Positions 26,021 to 34,909 of a stretch of DNA of 64,000 nucleotides are shown in pieces. Below the pieces are notes generated by a model. The model was not told where the DNA came from. It searched no databases and saw nothing but the letters and a program-made list of their open reading frames with translations. Origin of the DNA: JANRLL01 sp033762715. GTDB taxonomy: Bacteria > Pseudomonadota > Alphaproteobacteria > Rickettsiales > SXRF01. The position numbers were made by a program, and so were the translations under genes. Positions within the stretch are counted from its first letter, which is position 1. Each line of letters starts with the position of its first letter. The DNA lies in assembly GCA_033762715.1 (NCBI GenBank), contig JANRLL010000008.1, forward strand, positions 89,818 through 153,817, in the 5' to 3' direction.

Positions 26021-26658
26021 GCAGTAATCTCGACATAGAAAATATAGGGAAAAAAATTGAGATGCAGATCGAAGGTGTAATGATACGGGCGTTGCTTGGG
26101 GACAATAATGATCAGTTTTTTCCCAACACGCCGTAGCTCTTTAATGGCCAGATGCATGTTGCGTACATGCTCAAGCGTGTGCGTACAGATCACCGTATCG
26201 AACTGTTTATCAGCAAAGGGCAGTGATTCGCATCCAGCCTCTTGAAAAGTCACCTGCGGATAGCGTGTACGCAGTGCATCGGGAATGACAATATCTACGC
26301 CGGTTACACGATATTGCGCCGATAGCAGATTGGCTAAAAAACCACGGCCACATCCCACATCGAGCACAGTAGGCCCTGTCACATGTTTTTGAATTTTCTC
26401 GATCGAGATCTCGTTTAGATCCGTTTCACGCTGTATCGCTGTATCGCTTACCAAACGATACACATCGCTAAATTCTTTGTCGGTAAGACCAAAGGCATTT
26501 TTTTTAAAATCCAAATAAATGGAATAGCGGTGGCGAAATAGAATACGCATCGGAATGCTCATAATCCAACGGCAATCGCGTATAGCGGGCGGCACCCAAT
26601 GATCGAGGAAATAGTGAATTTTAAGCGACGTATCGCGGCTTAAATTTCTAAGCCCCAT
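26017..26658 (-). CDS. Class I SAM-dependent methyltransferase
   Basis: In this 213-residue protein the methyltransferase core follows about 90 residues of basic and helical sequence. Motif I is TVLDVGCGRGFLANLL, the acidic end of strand 2 is VTGVDIVIPDAL, and strand 4 is FDTVICTHTLEHV, as in Methyltransf_11 proteins. The substrate cannot be read from the sequence. The start codon follows directly on the ilvD stop codon, and the end overlaps the DUF2079 gene, so the three are probably co-transcribed; a role on a surface lipid or sugar is a guess from the DUF2079 neighbour. Confidence 0.85.
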   Translation of the reverse strand: MGLRNLSRDTSLKIHYFLDHWVPPAIRDCRWIMSIPMRILFRHRYSIYLDFKKNAFGLTDKEFSDVYRLVSDTAIQRETDLNEISIEKIQKHVTGPTVLDVGCGRGFLANLLSAQYRVTGVDIVIPDALRTRYPQVTFQEAGCESLPFADKQFDTVICTHTLEHVRNMHLAIKELRRVGKKLIIIVPKQRPYHYTFDLHLNFFPYIFYVEITA

Positions 26659-28380
26659 CTAGATGTCCGCATAGGTTTGGGTTTCTTCTTTACCGCCTGG
26701 ATGCGTGACAGCACCTTTTTCAGCAGGGCCCACAATTTGCGCGTATTTCCATAGCGCGCCCGAATTATAATCGGTACGGCGCGGTTTCCAGCTTTTGCGG
26801 CGTTTGGCAAATTCTGCTTCGCTCACATCAACCGAAATCGTGCCCTTGGTCGCATCGATGGTGATGATATCGCCATCTTTGATAAGCCCAATAGGGCCAC
26901 CGGCTGCAGCTTCGGGCCCCACATGGCCAATACAGAAGCCGCGTGTGCCGCCAGAAAAGCGACCGTCAGTGATGAGCGCCACTTTCTCACCCGAACCCTG
27001 ACCATAGAGCGCTGCGGTGGTAGATAGCATTTCGCGCATGCCAGGTCCGCCTTTGGGTCCTTCATAGCGAATTACGATGACATCACCGGCTTTATATTTT
27101 TTCTTACCCACGGCCTCAAACGCCGCTTCTTCATTATCAAAGCAGCGCGCTGGGCCTTTAAATACCAACTGCTTGAGACCGGCTACTTTTACGATCGCGC
27201 CTTCGGGTGCTAAGTTGCCTTTCAGCGTGACCACACCACCTTCTTTGCGCAAAGGTTTATTATGCGGATAGATGACATCCTGATCGCTGCGCAGTTTGAT
27301 GCCTTTTAAATTTTCAGCCACAGTTTTTCCGGTAACAGTAATGCAATCGCCATGGAGATAACCGCCATCTAACAGCGTTTTCATGACTGCTTGCACACCG
27401 CCTGCTTGGAACATTTCAAGTGCTGTGTATTTGCCGCCTGGCATCAGATCGGCGATGTAGGGGGTGCGTTTGAAAATTTTACCCACGGCATGCATATCAA
27501 AATCAATACCTGCCTCATGCGCAATCGCAGGCAGATGCAGCGCGGCATTGGTCGAGCCACCGGTTGCAGCAACAACAGCTGCCGCATTTTCCAATGCTTT
27601 GCGTGTGACAATATCACGTGGGCGGATTTTCTTTTTGAGCAGCTCCATCACCGCTTGGCCCGATTCAAAACCAAATGCATCGCGCGATTCATAAGGGGCA
27701 GGTGCACCGGCTGAGCCAGGCAATGCTAGGCCGATAGCTTCCGATACGCAGGCCATGGTGTTGGCGGTGAATTGGCCGCCGCACGAACCAGCCGATGGGC
27801 AGGCCGCTTGTTCCAACTCAAGTAGATCTTTGGCGCTCATTTTGCCGGCGCTATGCTGGCCCACGCCTTCGAACACATCGACCACCGTAACGTTTCTGCC
27901 TTTATAACGGCCTGGTAGAATGGAGCCGCCATAAATGAAAACGGATGGCACATTGAGGCGCACCATCGCCATCATCAGGCCAGGCAGTGATTTATCGCAA
28001 CCGGCAAGTCCTACCAATGCGTCATAGCAATGGCCGCGCATGGTCAGTTCCACTGAATCAGCAATCACGTCACGTGAAACGAGTGATGATTTCATGCCTT
28101 GATGGCCCATGGCAATGCCGTCGGTGACGGTGATGGTGGTGAATTCACGCGGTGTACCGCCTGCAGCAGCCACGCCTTTTTTGACTACCTGCGCCTGTCG
28201 GCCCAGGGTGATGTTGCAGGGGGCTGCTTCGTTCCAGGTGGTGGCCACGCCTACGAGCGGCGCATGAATGCCAGCCTCGGTGATGCCCATCGAGTAAAGA
28301 TACGAGCGGTGCGGCGCGCGTTCTGGGCCTTCGGTTACGTGGCGGCTGGGCAATTTCGATTTGCCGTAGGTTTTAGTCAT
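26659..28380 (-). CDS. ilvD: Dihydroxy-acid dehydratase
   Basis: The 573-residue enzyme dehydrates dihydroxy acids in valine, leucine and isoleucine synthesis. The iron-sulfur ligands can be placed at the cysteines in WNEAAPCNITL, VGLAGCDKSLPG and SAGSCGGQFTANTMAC, the three-cysteine pattern linked with a [2Fe-2S] cluster. Other conserved parts are ATGGSTNAALHLPAIAHEAG and DGRFSGGTRGFCIGHVGPEA. No other ilv gene is in the window. It is followed without gap by a methyltransferase gene. Confidence 0.97.
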   Translation of the reverse strand: MTKTYGKSKLPSRHVTEGPERAPHRSYLYSMGITEAGIHAPLVGVATTWNEAAPCNITLGRQAQVVKKGVAAAGGTPREFTTITVTDGIAMGHQGMKSSLVSRDVIADSVELTMRGHCYDALVGLAGCDKSLPGLMMAMVRLNVPSVFIYGGSILPGRYKGRNVTVVDVFEGVGQHSAGKMSAKDLLELEQAACPSAGSCGGQFTANTMACVSEAIGLALPGSAGAPAPYESRDAFGFESGQAVMELLKKKIRPRDIVTRKALENAAAVVAATGGSTNAALHLPAIAHEAGIDFDMHAVGKIFKRTPYIADLMPGGKYTALEMFQAGGVQAVMKTLLDGGYLHGDCITVTGKTVAENLKGIKLRSDQDVIYPHNKPLRKEGGVVTLKGNLAPEGAIVKVAGLKQLVFKGPARCFDNEEAAFEAVGKKKYKAGDVIVIRYEGPKGGPGMREMLSTTAALYGQGSGEKVALITDGRFSGGTRGFCIGHVGPEAAAGGPIGLIKDGDIITIDATKGTISVDVSEAEFAKRRKSWKPRRTDYNSGALWKYAQIVGPAEKGAVTHPGGKEETQTYADI

Positions 28381-28513
28381 AGCAGTCCTTACATAATAAT
28401 GATGATGTCAGTGTTATAGCGCCTTTGCGCGGGCTTTCCAAGCGACTCTTTATAGGGAAATAGCCTGTAATCGGCAGAATAATAAAAAGGAATGGCGACT
28501 CACACCCGCGTGA

Positions 28514-29200
28514 TTAGTTTCTAGTCAGGCGCTTAACTTCGTGCTCGACGACACGTTCCACAATATTAGGTAGGTTCTGATCCAGCCACTCTTTCATCAT
28601 AGGGCGCAGAAACTCAACCACCATGTCTTCCACGGTGTTTCCAGAACGGAAGGCAGGCGAGGGTGTTGTTGACATGGGGATCTCTTTTTCTTCAATGGAT
28701 TTGAGTTTATTGAGCGATGCAGCCACAGCCGATTCGGTGTTTTCGGAAATCAGGGCATCCTCGGTGAGCGCGGAAAGTTTGTTATCGGGAGCTACAGGCG
28801 CTGGTGTAGGCGTGGGCGCAGGCGCAGCCACAACAGGTGCGGCGACAGGCGCAGGGGGTGGCGTAGGAGCGGGGTCTGACAGCGCATCATCAATGCGACT
28901 TAACACATCAACCACAGGCGCAGGAGTTGGCTCAGCCACAGGCGGTGGCTCAGCGGTTACATCTGCTATTTCGCCGCTTAGCTCCAATACATCTTCAGCA
29001 GGGGCAGTATCACTTAGTTCCAATACATCGGAACCAGGCACATCACCTGGGGGTGGTGCGGTGGGTGCGTCTTTAACCTCGTCACCTTCCTCAGCAATAA
29101 TACGGCGGATAGATTGTAAGATCTCCTCCATTGAGAGATCTTCTTCGCCCTCTTTACCGCCTGCCTTGGTACCTTGCGGTTTACCCGTCGGCTCTGCCAT
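28514..29200 (-). CDS. popZ: PopZ-like polar organizing protein (DUF2497)
   Basis: The 228-residue protein has the three-part PopZ layout. An N-terminal helix (LSMEEILQSIRRIIAEEGDE, residues about 22-41) serves for partner binding, a Pro/Ala/Glu-rich disordered middle (about 42-165) follows, and the C-terminal helices VEDMVVEFLRPMMKEWLDQN and LPNIVERVVEHEVKRLTR mediate oligomerisation. In Caulobacter PopZ forms a condensate at the cell pole that tethers ParB-parS and recruits signalling proteins. The end-terminal regions match DUF2497 closely. The neighbours ilvD and pcm suggest no operon partner. Confidence 0.88.
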   Translation of the reverse strand: MAEPTGKPQGTKAGGKEGEEDLSMEEILQSIRRIIAEEGDEVKDAPTAPPPGDVPGSDVLELSDTAPAEDVLELSGEIADVTAEPPPVAEPTPAPVVDVLSRIDDALSDPAPTPPPAPVAAPVVAAPAPTPTPAPVAPDNKLSALTEDALISENTESAVAASLNKLKSIEEKEIPMSTTPSPAFRSGNTVEDMVVEFLRPMMKEWLDQNLPNIVERVVEHEVKRLTRN

Positions 29201-29319
29201 GTTTTAACCCCGAACAACTATATGTTGTGTGTCCATTCAAAAAAACAGCATAGCTATATTTTTAAAAAAATCATTAGTAAAAAATACTTGGAGGGCATTT
29301 TTTTTAAAATGGGAGGTTT

Positions 29320-29991
29320 TTAGAACACAAAACCTAGTTTTTGCTCAAAACCCGGAACTAGGTTCGAGGCGGCATCGAATAGTTCACGATAATGCAGCTG
29401 ATGATTGACGCGTTTAACCAGCAGGCCTTTACCCAACCCGCCGGCAGCGCCTGGACGCTGCCGTATATTTTTAATGGTGACGATCCGGCCATGGGCCGAC
29501 AGCTGCTGCCCTAGCAATTCGGGAATGAAATCCACGGAACCGGCAATAATAATCACATCATACGGCGAGGATTTGCCATAGCCGTCTGCCATGGAGCTTA
29601 CCACCTGCAGGTCAATATCGCTGATGCCTATCAAATTGCTTTGGGCTTGTTGGATCAGGGCTGGCTCATTCTCAATGCCCACCACATGTCCTGCCAATTT
29701 AGACAACACCGCCACGCCATAACCGCTTAAGCAGCCAATCAGCAACACTCGGTCTGAGCGTTTAATCTCCGCCAAATGGATGAGCTTGGCAAAAATCAAT
29801 GGCTCAAGCAGGTAGCGGCCTTTGGCCACTTCCAGATCCTCATCGACATAGGCGCAATGTTTTAAATGCTCAGGTACAAATTTTTCACGCGGCACATCAA
29901 CCATGGCTTGTAAAATGACTGGATCAATCTCGTTAGTATAAAGTTGTCCCAATGCCATATTTTGGGGGGCCATATTTTTAACAATTGTCAT
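29320..29991 (-). CDS. Protein-L-isoaspartate O-methyltransferase family protein
   Basis: The likely start at 29991 gives 223 residues; the longer frame to 30129 would run into ileS. The sequence is of the alphaproteobacterial PCMT branch: NMALGQLYTNEIDPVILQAM, VPREKFVPEHLKHCAYVDED, GRYLLEPLIFAKLIHLAEI and the SAM site VLLIGCLSGYGVAVLSKL. The usual GQTISQP substrate loop of true repair enzymes is replaced by GRYLLEP, which raises doubt about the isoaspartyl repair role. In many alphaproteobacteria such a gene stands before tolC, but here it follows ileS. Confidence 0.8.
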   Translation of the reverse strand: MTIVKNMAPQNMALGQLYTNEIDPVILQAMVDVPREKFVPEHLKHCAYVDEDLEVAKGRYLLEPLIFAKLIHLAEIKRSDRVLLIGCLSGYGVAVLSKLAGHVVGIENEPALIQQAQSNLIGISDIDLQVVSSMADGYGKSSPYDVIIIAGSVDFIPELLGQQLSAHGRIVTIKNIRQRPGAAGGLGKGLLVKRVNHQLHYRELFDAASNLVPGFEQKLGFVF

Positions 29992-29998
29992 AGGATCC

Positions 29999-32900
29999 TC
30001 ATGCGCATTTGGAGATAGCAATTTGTACCGGTTGGTCTTCCAGCGTATTGTCGGCGGTGAAATCCGCTTTGGCTGGAAGGGTGGTGTCGAAACTCTTCGC
30101 CAGCGTCTGCTCACTAATATAGTCGGCATGTGCTTTGGCTGCCGTCAGGATTTTATCGGATGCGTTCAATGCCAGTGCAATACGGTCCGACACGTTGAAA
30201 TTCGCATCCTTGCGAGCCTGTTGGATCATACGCACCAAATCACGTGCAATGCCTTCGGCTTCCAGTTCCGGTGTGACATTGGTATCTAGAATGACCAACG
30301 CATCATTGGTAGAAAGTGCCTGCGCACGGTTGGCATATTCAGGCTTGGGCTCAAGCTGGAGCGTATATTCGCCAGGCAGTAATTTCTCACCGCAAATTTC
30401 AACTGCACCATCCACCTGTTTCCAGTCACCCTTCTTAGAGGCAGGAATAATCTGCTTCATCTTCTCTGGTAGGCGTTTGCCAAGCACCGGATTATTGAGA
30501 GAGAGTTTGAGGGTGGCGTAGTCAGAGATTGTCTTGATAAAGACAACTTCTTTGATATTCAGCTCATCTTCAATAGTCTTTTTATAATAAATATTATCGG
30601 AAATCATATCCACATTATTCCCAACAATGGTGAGCATCTTTAAGGGTTGGCGCACGCGAATATTAAGTTTGTTGCGGACTGCTAGGCCGGCATTGCATAC
30701 ATCGCGTACTATATCCATCTTTTTAGTAAACAGTTCATCTCCTTCATCATTTGTTGTGCCAAATGTAGAGGGAAAATCTTCAAGATGAACACTAGCACGC
30801 TTGGTAAGTCCCTTATATATATCGTCAAGGGTCAGCGGCAGCAAAGGCGCCGCCGCTCGGCACATAGAAGTTAGAACAGTATACAGAGTGTCATATGCTG
30901 CTTGTTTATCCTGCGTATATTCCGTGCTCCAGAAACGTTCTTTGTTACGGCGGATATACCAGTTATTGAGTGCCTCAAAAAACTGCATCACTGCGTCGCA
31001 GGCTGCAGGTGTATCATAGGCATCAAGGGCCTTCTCGATTACTATTAGTGCATCTACACATTTAGCCGCGATATAACGATCCATGGGATCGACGAAATGC
31101 GCAATTAGTTTTGCTTCCACTCCATCGGCATTGGCATAGAGGGTGAAGAAATTATAGGCATTCCAGATGGGCTTGATGGCGAGGCGCACGACGTCGCGGA
31201 TGAATTTACCTTCGGGGTCAACTGCGAGATCCATGCCGCGCATGACGGGGCTGGAGATCATCAGCCAGCGCAGCGCATCAGCGCCGAACTTATCCATCAC
31301 CTCCATTGGGTCTTTATAATTCTTGAGGCGTTTGGAGTATTTGAGTCCGGTTTCTGAATCCAGCACCACACCGTGGCAGATACAGTTGAGGAAAGGTGGT
31401 TTATCAAACAGCGCCGTCGAAAGCATGATGAGCGTATTGAACCAGCCGCGTGTTTGGCCGACATATTCGGTGATGAAGTCGGCGGGGAAGTGGGTTTCAA
31501 ACCATTCCTTGTTCTCAAACGGATAATGCACCTGCGCAAACGGCATCGAGCCGGATTCAAACCAGCAATCGAACACATCTTCCACGCGTGTATAGGTCTC
31601 ACCATCTTTTTCAAATGTGATGTCATCAATATAGGGACGATGCAGGTCCGCAACTTTTTTGCCGCTCAGTTTTTCGATTTCGGCAATGCTGCCGCAGACG
31701 ATCACCTTGCCCGATTTAGAGCGCCACACTGGAATCGGCGTGCCCCAAAAGCGGTTGCGCGAGATCGACCAATCCGGCGCGGTCGCCAGCATATGGCCCA
31801 TTTGCCCGTCACGAATATGTTCAGGGATCCAGTTGATCTGCTTGTTGATCTCCACCGCGCGGTCGCGGAATTTGGTGACTTCTACATACCAGCTCGGCAT
31901 CGCACGGTAAATCAACGGCTGATCCGTGCGCCAGCAATGCGGATAGTTGTGTTTGATCTCTTCTTGCTTAATCAGCTTGCCTTCATTTTTTAGCCAATTG
32001 ATGATGCGTAAATTGACCAGGCCATATTTTTTGACTTGTTCCGGTTTATAGGGTTCATCGGCCGTTTGGCCTTCAACCTGGGCGATGACATTCAGGCCTT
32101 TGAGCGACAGGTTGGGTAGATCAACAATTTCATCGGTATATTTGCCCTGGCCATCCACTGGTACGACCAGATCAATACCATTGGCTTCCGATACTTTTTG
32201 ATCGTCCTCACCAAAGCCAGGCGCAATATGCACCACGCCGGTGCCGTCACCATCGGTGACAAAGCTGGAGCCATCGAGAATACGGAAGGCGTTTTTGGCG
32301 TTCTTGAAATATGGGAATAGCGGTTCGTATTCCCAATTCAGAATTTCTTTGCCCATTAGGGATAATGTACGTACTTCTTCATCAAATTCTATAAAGCTAT
32401 TAATCTTATTCTCAGCAAAAGAGGCATAAAAATATGCGTTTCCGTCCTTCCCCAATCTTAAGTGGTGAGTAGCAGCAGGGTTGATTGCAAGTGCTAAATT
32501 GCTCGGCAAAGTCCAAGGTGTAGTCGTCCATGCGATGACATAGGTTGGGATGCTTTGATCTGTGCTGAGTGTTCTTTTGAGCTTAAATCTAACATAAATC
32601 GCCTTATCTTCACGCTCGCGGTAGCTGTTATCAAGTTTGGTCTCGAAATTCGAAAGCGGTGTTTCTGCCGCCCATGAATAGGGCATCACGCGGAAGGATT
32701 CATAGACCCAGCCTTTATCATAGAGTTGCTTGAAGGCCCACAGCACCGATTCCATGAAATTAATATCCATGGACTTATAGTCATTTTTAAAATCGACCCA
32801 GCGCGCCTGACGGGTGACGTAATCTTCCCATTCGCGCGTATATTTCATCACGCTGGTGCGGCAATGCTCGTTGAACTTATCGATACCGAAATTCTGAATC

Positions 32901-33235
32901 GCGCCGCGGCCGGAGATGCCTAATTCTTTTTCCGAGCCCATTTCGGCTGGCAGGCCGTGGCAGTCCCAACCGAAGCGGCGCTCGACTTTTTTGCCGCGCA
33001 TGGTTTGGTAGCGGGCGTATAAATCTTTCACATAGCCGGTCAGCAAATGGCCGTAATGCGGCAAGCCGTTGGCAAAAGGCGGGCCGTCGTAAAATACGAA
33101 TTCGGAAGCGTCAGCGCGGTTTTCGATGGAGTTTTTAAACAGATTGCCGGACTGCCAATGCCGTAGCACCTCCTCCTCGATTTTGGGAAAATCGGGGTTC
33201 GGGTTGACATCAGGATAGTTTTTTTTGTCGGCCAT
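29999..33235 (-). CDS. ileS: Isoleucyl-tRNA synthetase, type 2 (eukaryote-like)
   Basis: At 1078 residues this class I synthetase is longer than the common bacterial form (about 930). It has the HIGH-type motif as PHYGHLLTGYVKD near residue 60, a large CP1 editing domain (VIAWTTTPWTLPSNLALAIN) and the second signature as KYSKRLKNY, where most enzymes have KMSKR. The HYGH form, the length and the extended C-terminus (VRMIQQARKDANFNVSDRI) mark the type 2 enzymes shared by eukaryotes, Rickettsia and some other bacteria. As known for that class, this suggests low sensitivity to mupirocin. The zinc-binding C-terminal cysteines of type 1 enzymes are absent. Confidence 0.96.
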   Translation of the reverse strand: MADKKNYPDVNPNPDFPKIEEEVLRHWQSGNLFKNSIENRADASEFVFYDGPPFANGLPHYGHLLTGYVKDLYARYQTMRGKKVERRFGWDCHGLPAEMGSEKELGISGRGAIQNFGIDKFNEHCRTSVMKYTREWEDYVTRQARWVDFKNDYKSMDINFMESVLWAFKQLYDKGWVYESFRVMPYSWAAETPLSNFETKLDNSYREREDKAIYVRFKLKRTLSTDQSIPTYVIAWTTTPWTLPSNLALAINPAATHHLRLGKDGNAYFYASFAENKINSFIEFDEEVRTLSLMGKEILNWEYEPLFPYFKNAKNAFRILDGSSFVTDGDGTGVVHIAPGFGEDDQKVSEANGIDLVVPVDGQGKYTDEIVDLPNLSLKGLNVIAQVEGQTADEPYKPEQVKKYGLVNLRIINWLKNEGKLIKQEEIKHNYPHCWRTDQPLIYRAMPSWYVEVTKFRDRAVEINKQINWIPEHIRDGQMGHMLATAPDWSISRNRFWGTPIPVWRSKSGKVIVCGSIAEIEKLSGKKVADLHRPYIDDITFEKDGETYTRVEDVFDCWFESGSMPFAQVHYPFENKEWFETHFPADFITEYVGQTRGWFNTLIMLSTALFDKPPFLNCICHGVVLDSETGLKYSKRLKNYKDPMEVMDKFGADALRWLMISSPVMRGMDLAVDPEGKFIRDVVRLAIKPIWNAYNFFTLYANADGVEAKLIAHFVDPMDRYIAAKCVDALIVIEKALDAYDTPAACDAVMQFFEALNNWYIRRNKERFWSTEYTQDKQAAYDTLYTVLTSMCRAAAPLLPLTLDDIYKGLTKRASVHLEDFPSTFGTTNDEGDELFTKKMDIVRDVCNAGLAVRNKLNIRVRQPLKMLTIVGNNVDMISDNIYYKKTIEDELNIKEVVFIKTISDYATLKLSLNNPVLGKRLPEKMKQIIPASKKGDWKQVDGAVEICGEKLLPGEYTLQLEPKPEYANRAQALSTNDALVILDTNVTPELEAEGIARDLVRMIQQARKDANFNVSDRIALALNASDKILTAAKAHADYISEQTLAKSFDTTLPAKADFTADNTLEDQPVQIAISKCA

Positions 33236-33301
33236 TTGTTAAGGTTGTCTTAATTGTTATTCATTACGGTGGGTTAGCTTTGTAAACGCTTTAGGATCGC
33301 C

Positions 33302-33739
33302 ATGCAAGAACAACGTCTAACACTCCGCTTAAAAACCTATTGGGAGCTGATCCGCAAAACCAATGATCAGCCTGATATTATGCAGTTTAATAGCGCAGTG
33401 GTCGAGGATTTATGGCCGAATTGTTTGAAGGTAAGCGTAGCCGGCCAGGGCAAATACCATGTCTTTAAATACGACTATATGGGCGATCCGCTGGTTAAGC
33501 TCTATGGCACCGATCTCAGTGGCCAGATTGTCGAGCGCGCCTCGTCCGATTTTGCCGGTATGGTGATTAATGCCAAGCTGGAGAAGGTGGCCAATGAGGG
33601 CGTGCCAATGCTGGATGAAGGGCATTTTATCACCCGCAAAGGTCAGATGATTAAATATCGTTCTTGCTTATTGCCATTCTCAAACAAAAAGGGCAATTTG
33701 ACCCATATTATTGTCGGTATCTCCTACCGGTCATTTTAA
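33302..33739 (+). CDS. PAS_5-family protein of unknown function
   Basis: The 145-residue single-domain protein resembles the alphaproteobacterial PAS_5 group (PF07310): a helix ending in TYWELIRKTNDQPDIMQFN, then VVEDLWPNCLKVSV, KYDYMGDPLVKLYGTDLSGQ and a final strand pair FITRKGQMIKYRSCLLPFSN, HIIVGISYRSF. No enzymatic or membrane part is attached, so it could only act by binding a ligand or protein. It lies 18 bases before the metC-like gene, on the same strand, and opposite ileS. Confidence 0.75.
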   Translation: MQEQRLTLRLKTYWELIRKTNDQPDIMQFNSAVVEDLWPNCLKVSVAGQGKYHVFKYDYMGDPLVKLYGTDLSGQIVERASSDFAGMVINAKLEKVANEGVPMLDEGHFITRKGQMIKYRSCLLPFSNKKGNLTHIIVGISYRSF

Positions 33740-33757
33740 TCGATAGAAAGCACTAGG

Positions 33758-34909
33758 ATGAAAAAAGAGACACTTCTTACTACCGTTGGACGAGCGCATG
33801 ATGGTCATAATGGCGTGGTGAATATGCCAGCTTACCGTGCGTCGACGATTTTATTTCATAATCTGTCCGACTTTCGTGCCGGTGAGCGTGGTGAATATAA
33901 ACACCCCACCTATGGCCGTTACGGCACACCCTCGACGGAAGCATTAGAAGAAGCGCTGGCTAAAGTAGAAGGTGCCGATCGTGCGATTGTTACCGCATCG
34001 GGTCTGTCTGCAATTGTAACCACCTTGCTCGCCTTTTTGAAAACTGGTGATCATGTGTTGATAGTCGATAGTGTCTATGGGCCGGTGCGCCGTTTTTGCG
34101 ATCAAATGCTCAAGCGCATGAATATCGAATACACTTATTATCATCCGCTGATTGGTGCCGACATTGCCAAGTTGATTCAGCCTAATACTAAAATGGTTTA
34201 TCTGGAAAGTCCTGGCTCGCTCACATTTGAGGTGCAAGATTTACCGGCGATTTCGAAAGCTGCCAAGGCCAAAGGCTGCCTAGTGGTAAGCGATAGCACC
34301 TGGGCCACACCGTTTTATCAAGACCCGTTTGCGTTGGGTGTGGATATTGTCATTCACTCAGCCACCAAATATATCTCCGGACATTCCGATTTGGTGATGG
34401 GCACCATCGCCTGTAAAGAAGAGCATTACAGCCCGTTGCTTAAAACCTATCGCCATATGGGCGCAACACCCAGCGGCGATAACTGCTTTTTCGCGCAGCG
34501 TGGATTGCGCACCATGCCCGCACGTTTGCGCCAGCATGCCGATAATGGCATGGCGGTCGCGCAATGGTTACAAAAACACCCGCGCGTAGAGCGGGTGATT
34601 CATCCCGCATTGCCAGGCTCACCTGGCCATGAATTATGGAAGCGCGATTTCACTGGCGCCACCAGCCTGTTTGCTTTTACCATTAAGGATTGCAAAGAAG
34701 AGGGCTTGGCCCGCATGATTGATAATCTACAGCTCTTTGGCCTTGGTTATAGCTGGGGTGGGTATGAAAGCCTGATTATTCCATTCGACATCACCCACCG
34801 TAAGCATATCGATTGGCCATATAAAGGTCAGCCGGTGCGAGTGCATATTGGCTTGGAGCATGTTGACGACATCATCCGTGATTTGGATGCAGGTTTTGCA
34901 AGACTCTAA
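33758..34909 (+). CDS. metC: Cystathionine beta-lyase (Cys/Met metabolism PLP enzyme)
   Basis: The 383-residue protein is a gamma-family PLP enzyme. It has YKHPTYGRYGTPSTEALEEA at the cofactor phosphate region, VYLESPGSLTFEVQDLPAIS, and the PLP lysine in IHSATKYISGHSDLVMG. The length and the start (ETLLTTVGRAHDGHNGVVN) fit bacterial MetC, which splits cystathionine to homocysteine. Distinction from gamma-lyases or sulfhydrylases by eye is limited, so the substrate is likely rather than certain. Its end overlaps the next gene by 23 bases. Confidence 0.87.
   Translation: MKKETLLTTVGRAHDGHNGVVNMPAYRASTILFHNLSDFRAGERGEYKHPTYGRYGTPSTEALEEALAKVEGADRAIVTASGLSAIVTTLLAFLKTGDHVLIVDSVYGPVRRFCDQMLKRMNIEYTYYHPLIGADIAKLIQPNTKMVYLESPGSLTFEVQDLPAISKAAKAKGCLVVSDSTWATPFYQDPFALGVDIVIHSATKYISGHSDLVMGTIACKEEHYSPLLKTYRHMGATPSGDNCFFAQRGLRTMPARLRQHADNGMAVAQWLQKHPRVERVIHPALPGSPGHELWKRDFTGATSLFAFTIKDCKEEGLARMIDNLQLFGLGYSWGGYESLIIPFDITHRKHIDWPYKGQPVRVHIGLEHVDDIIRDLDAGFARL

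Noticed and set aside
28623..29207. Long Ser/Gly-rich open frame antisense to popZ
   Set aside because: It is the complement of the Pro/Ala/Glu-rich popZ linker; popZ matches DUF2497 at both ends, while the antisense frame has only low-complexity sequence.
31373..31993. 206-codon open frame antisense to ileS
   Set aside because: It lies wholly within a conserved synthetase gene, has no ribosome site or family features and mixes residue types at random.
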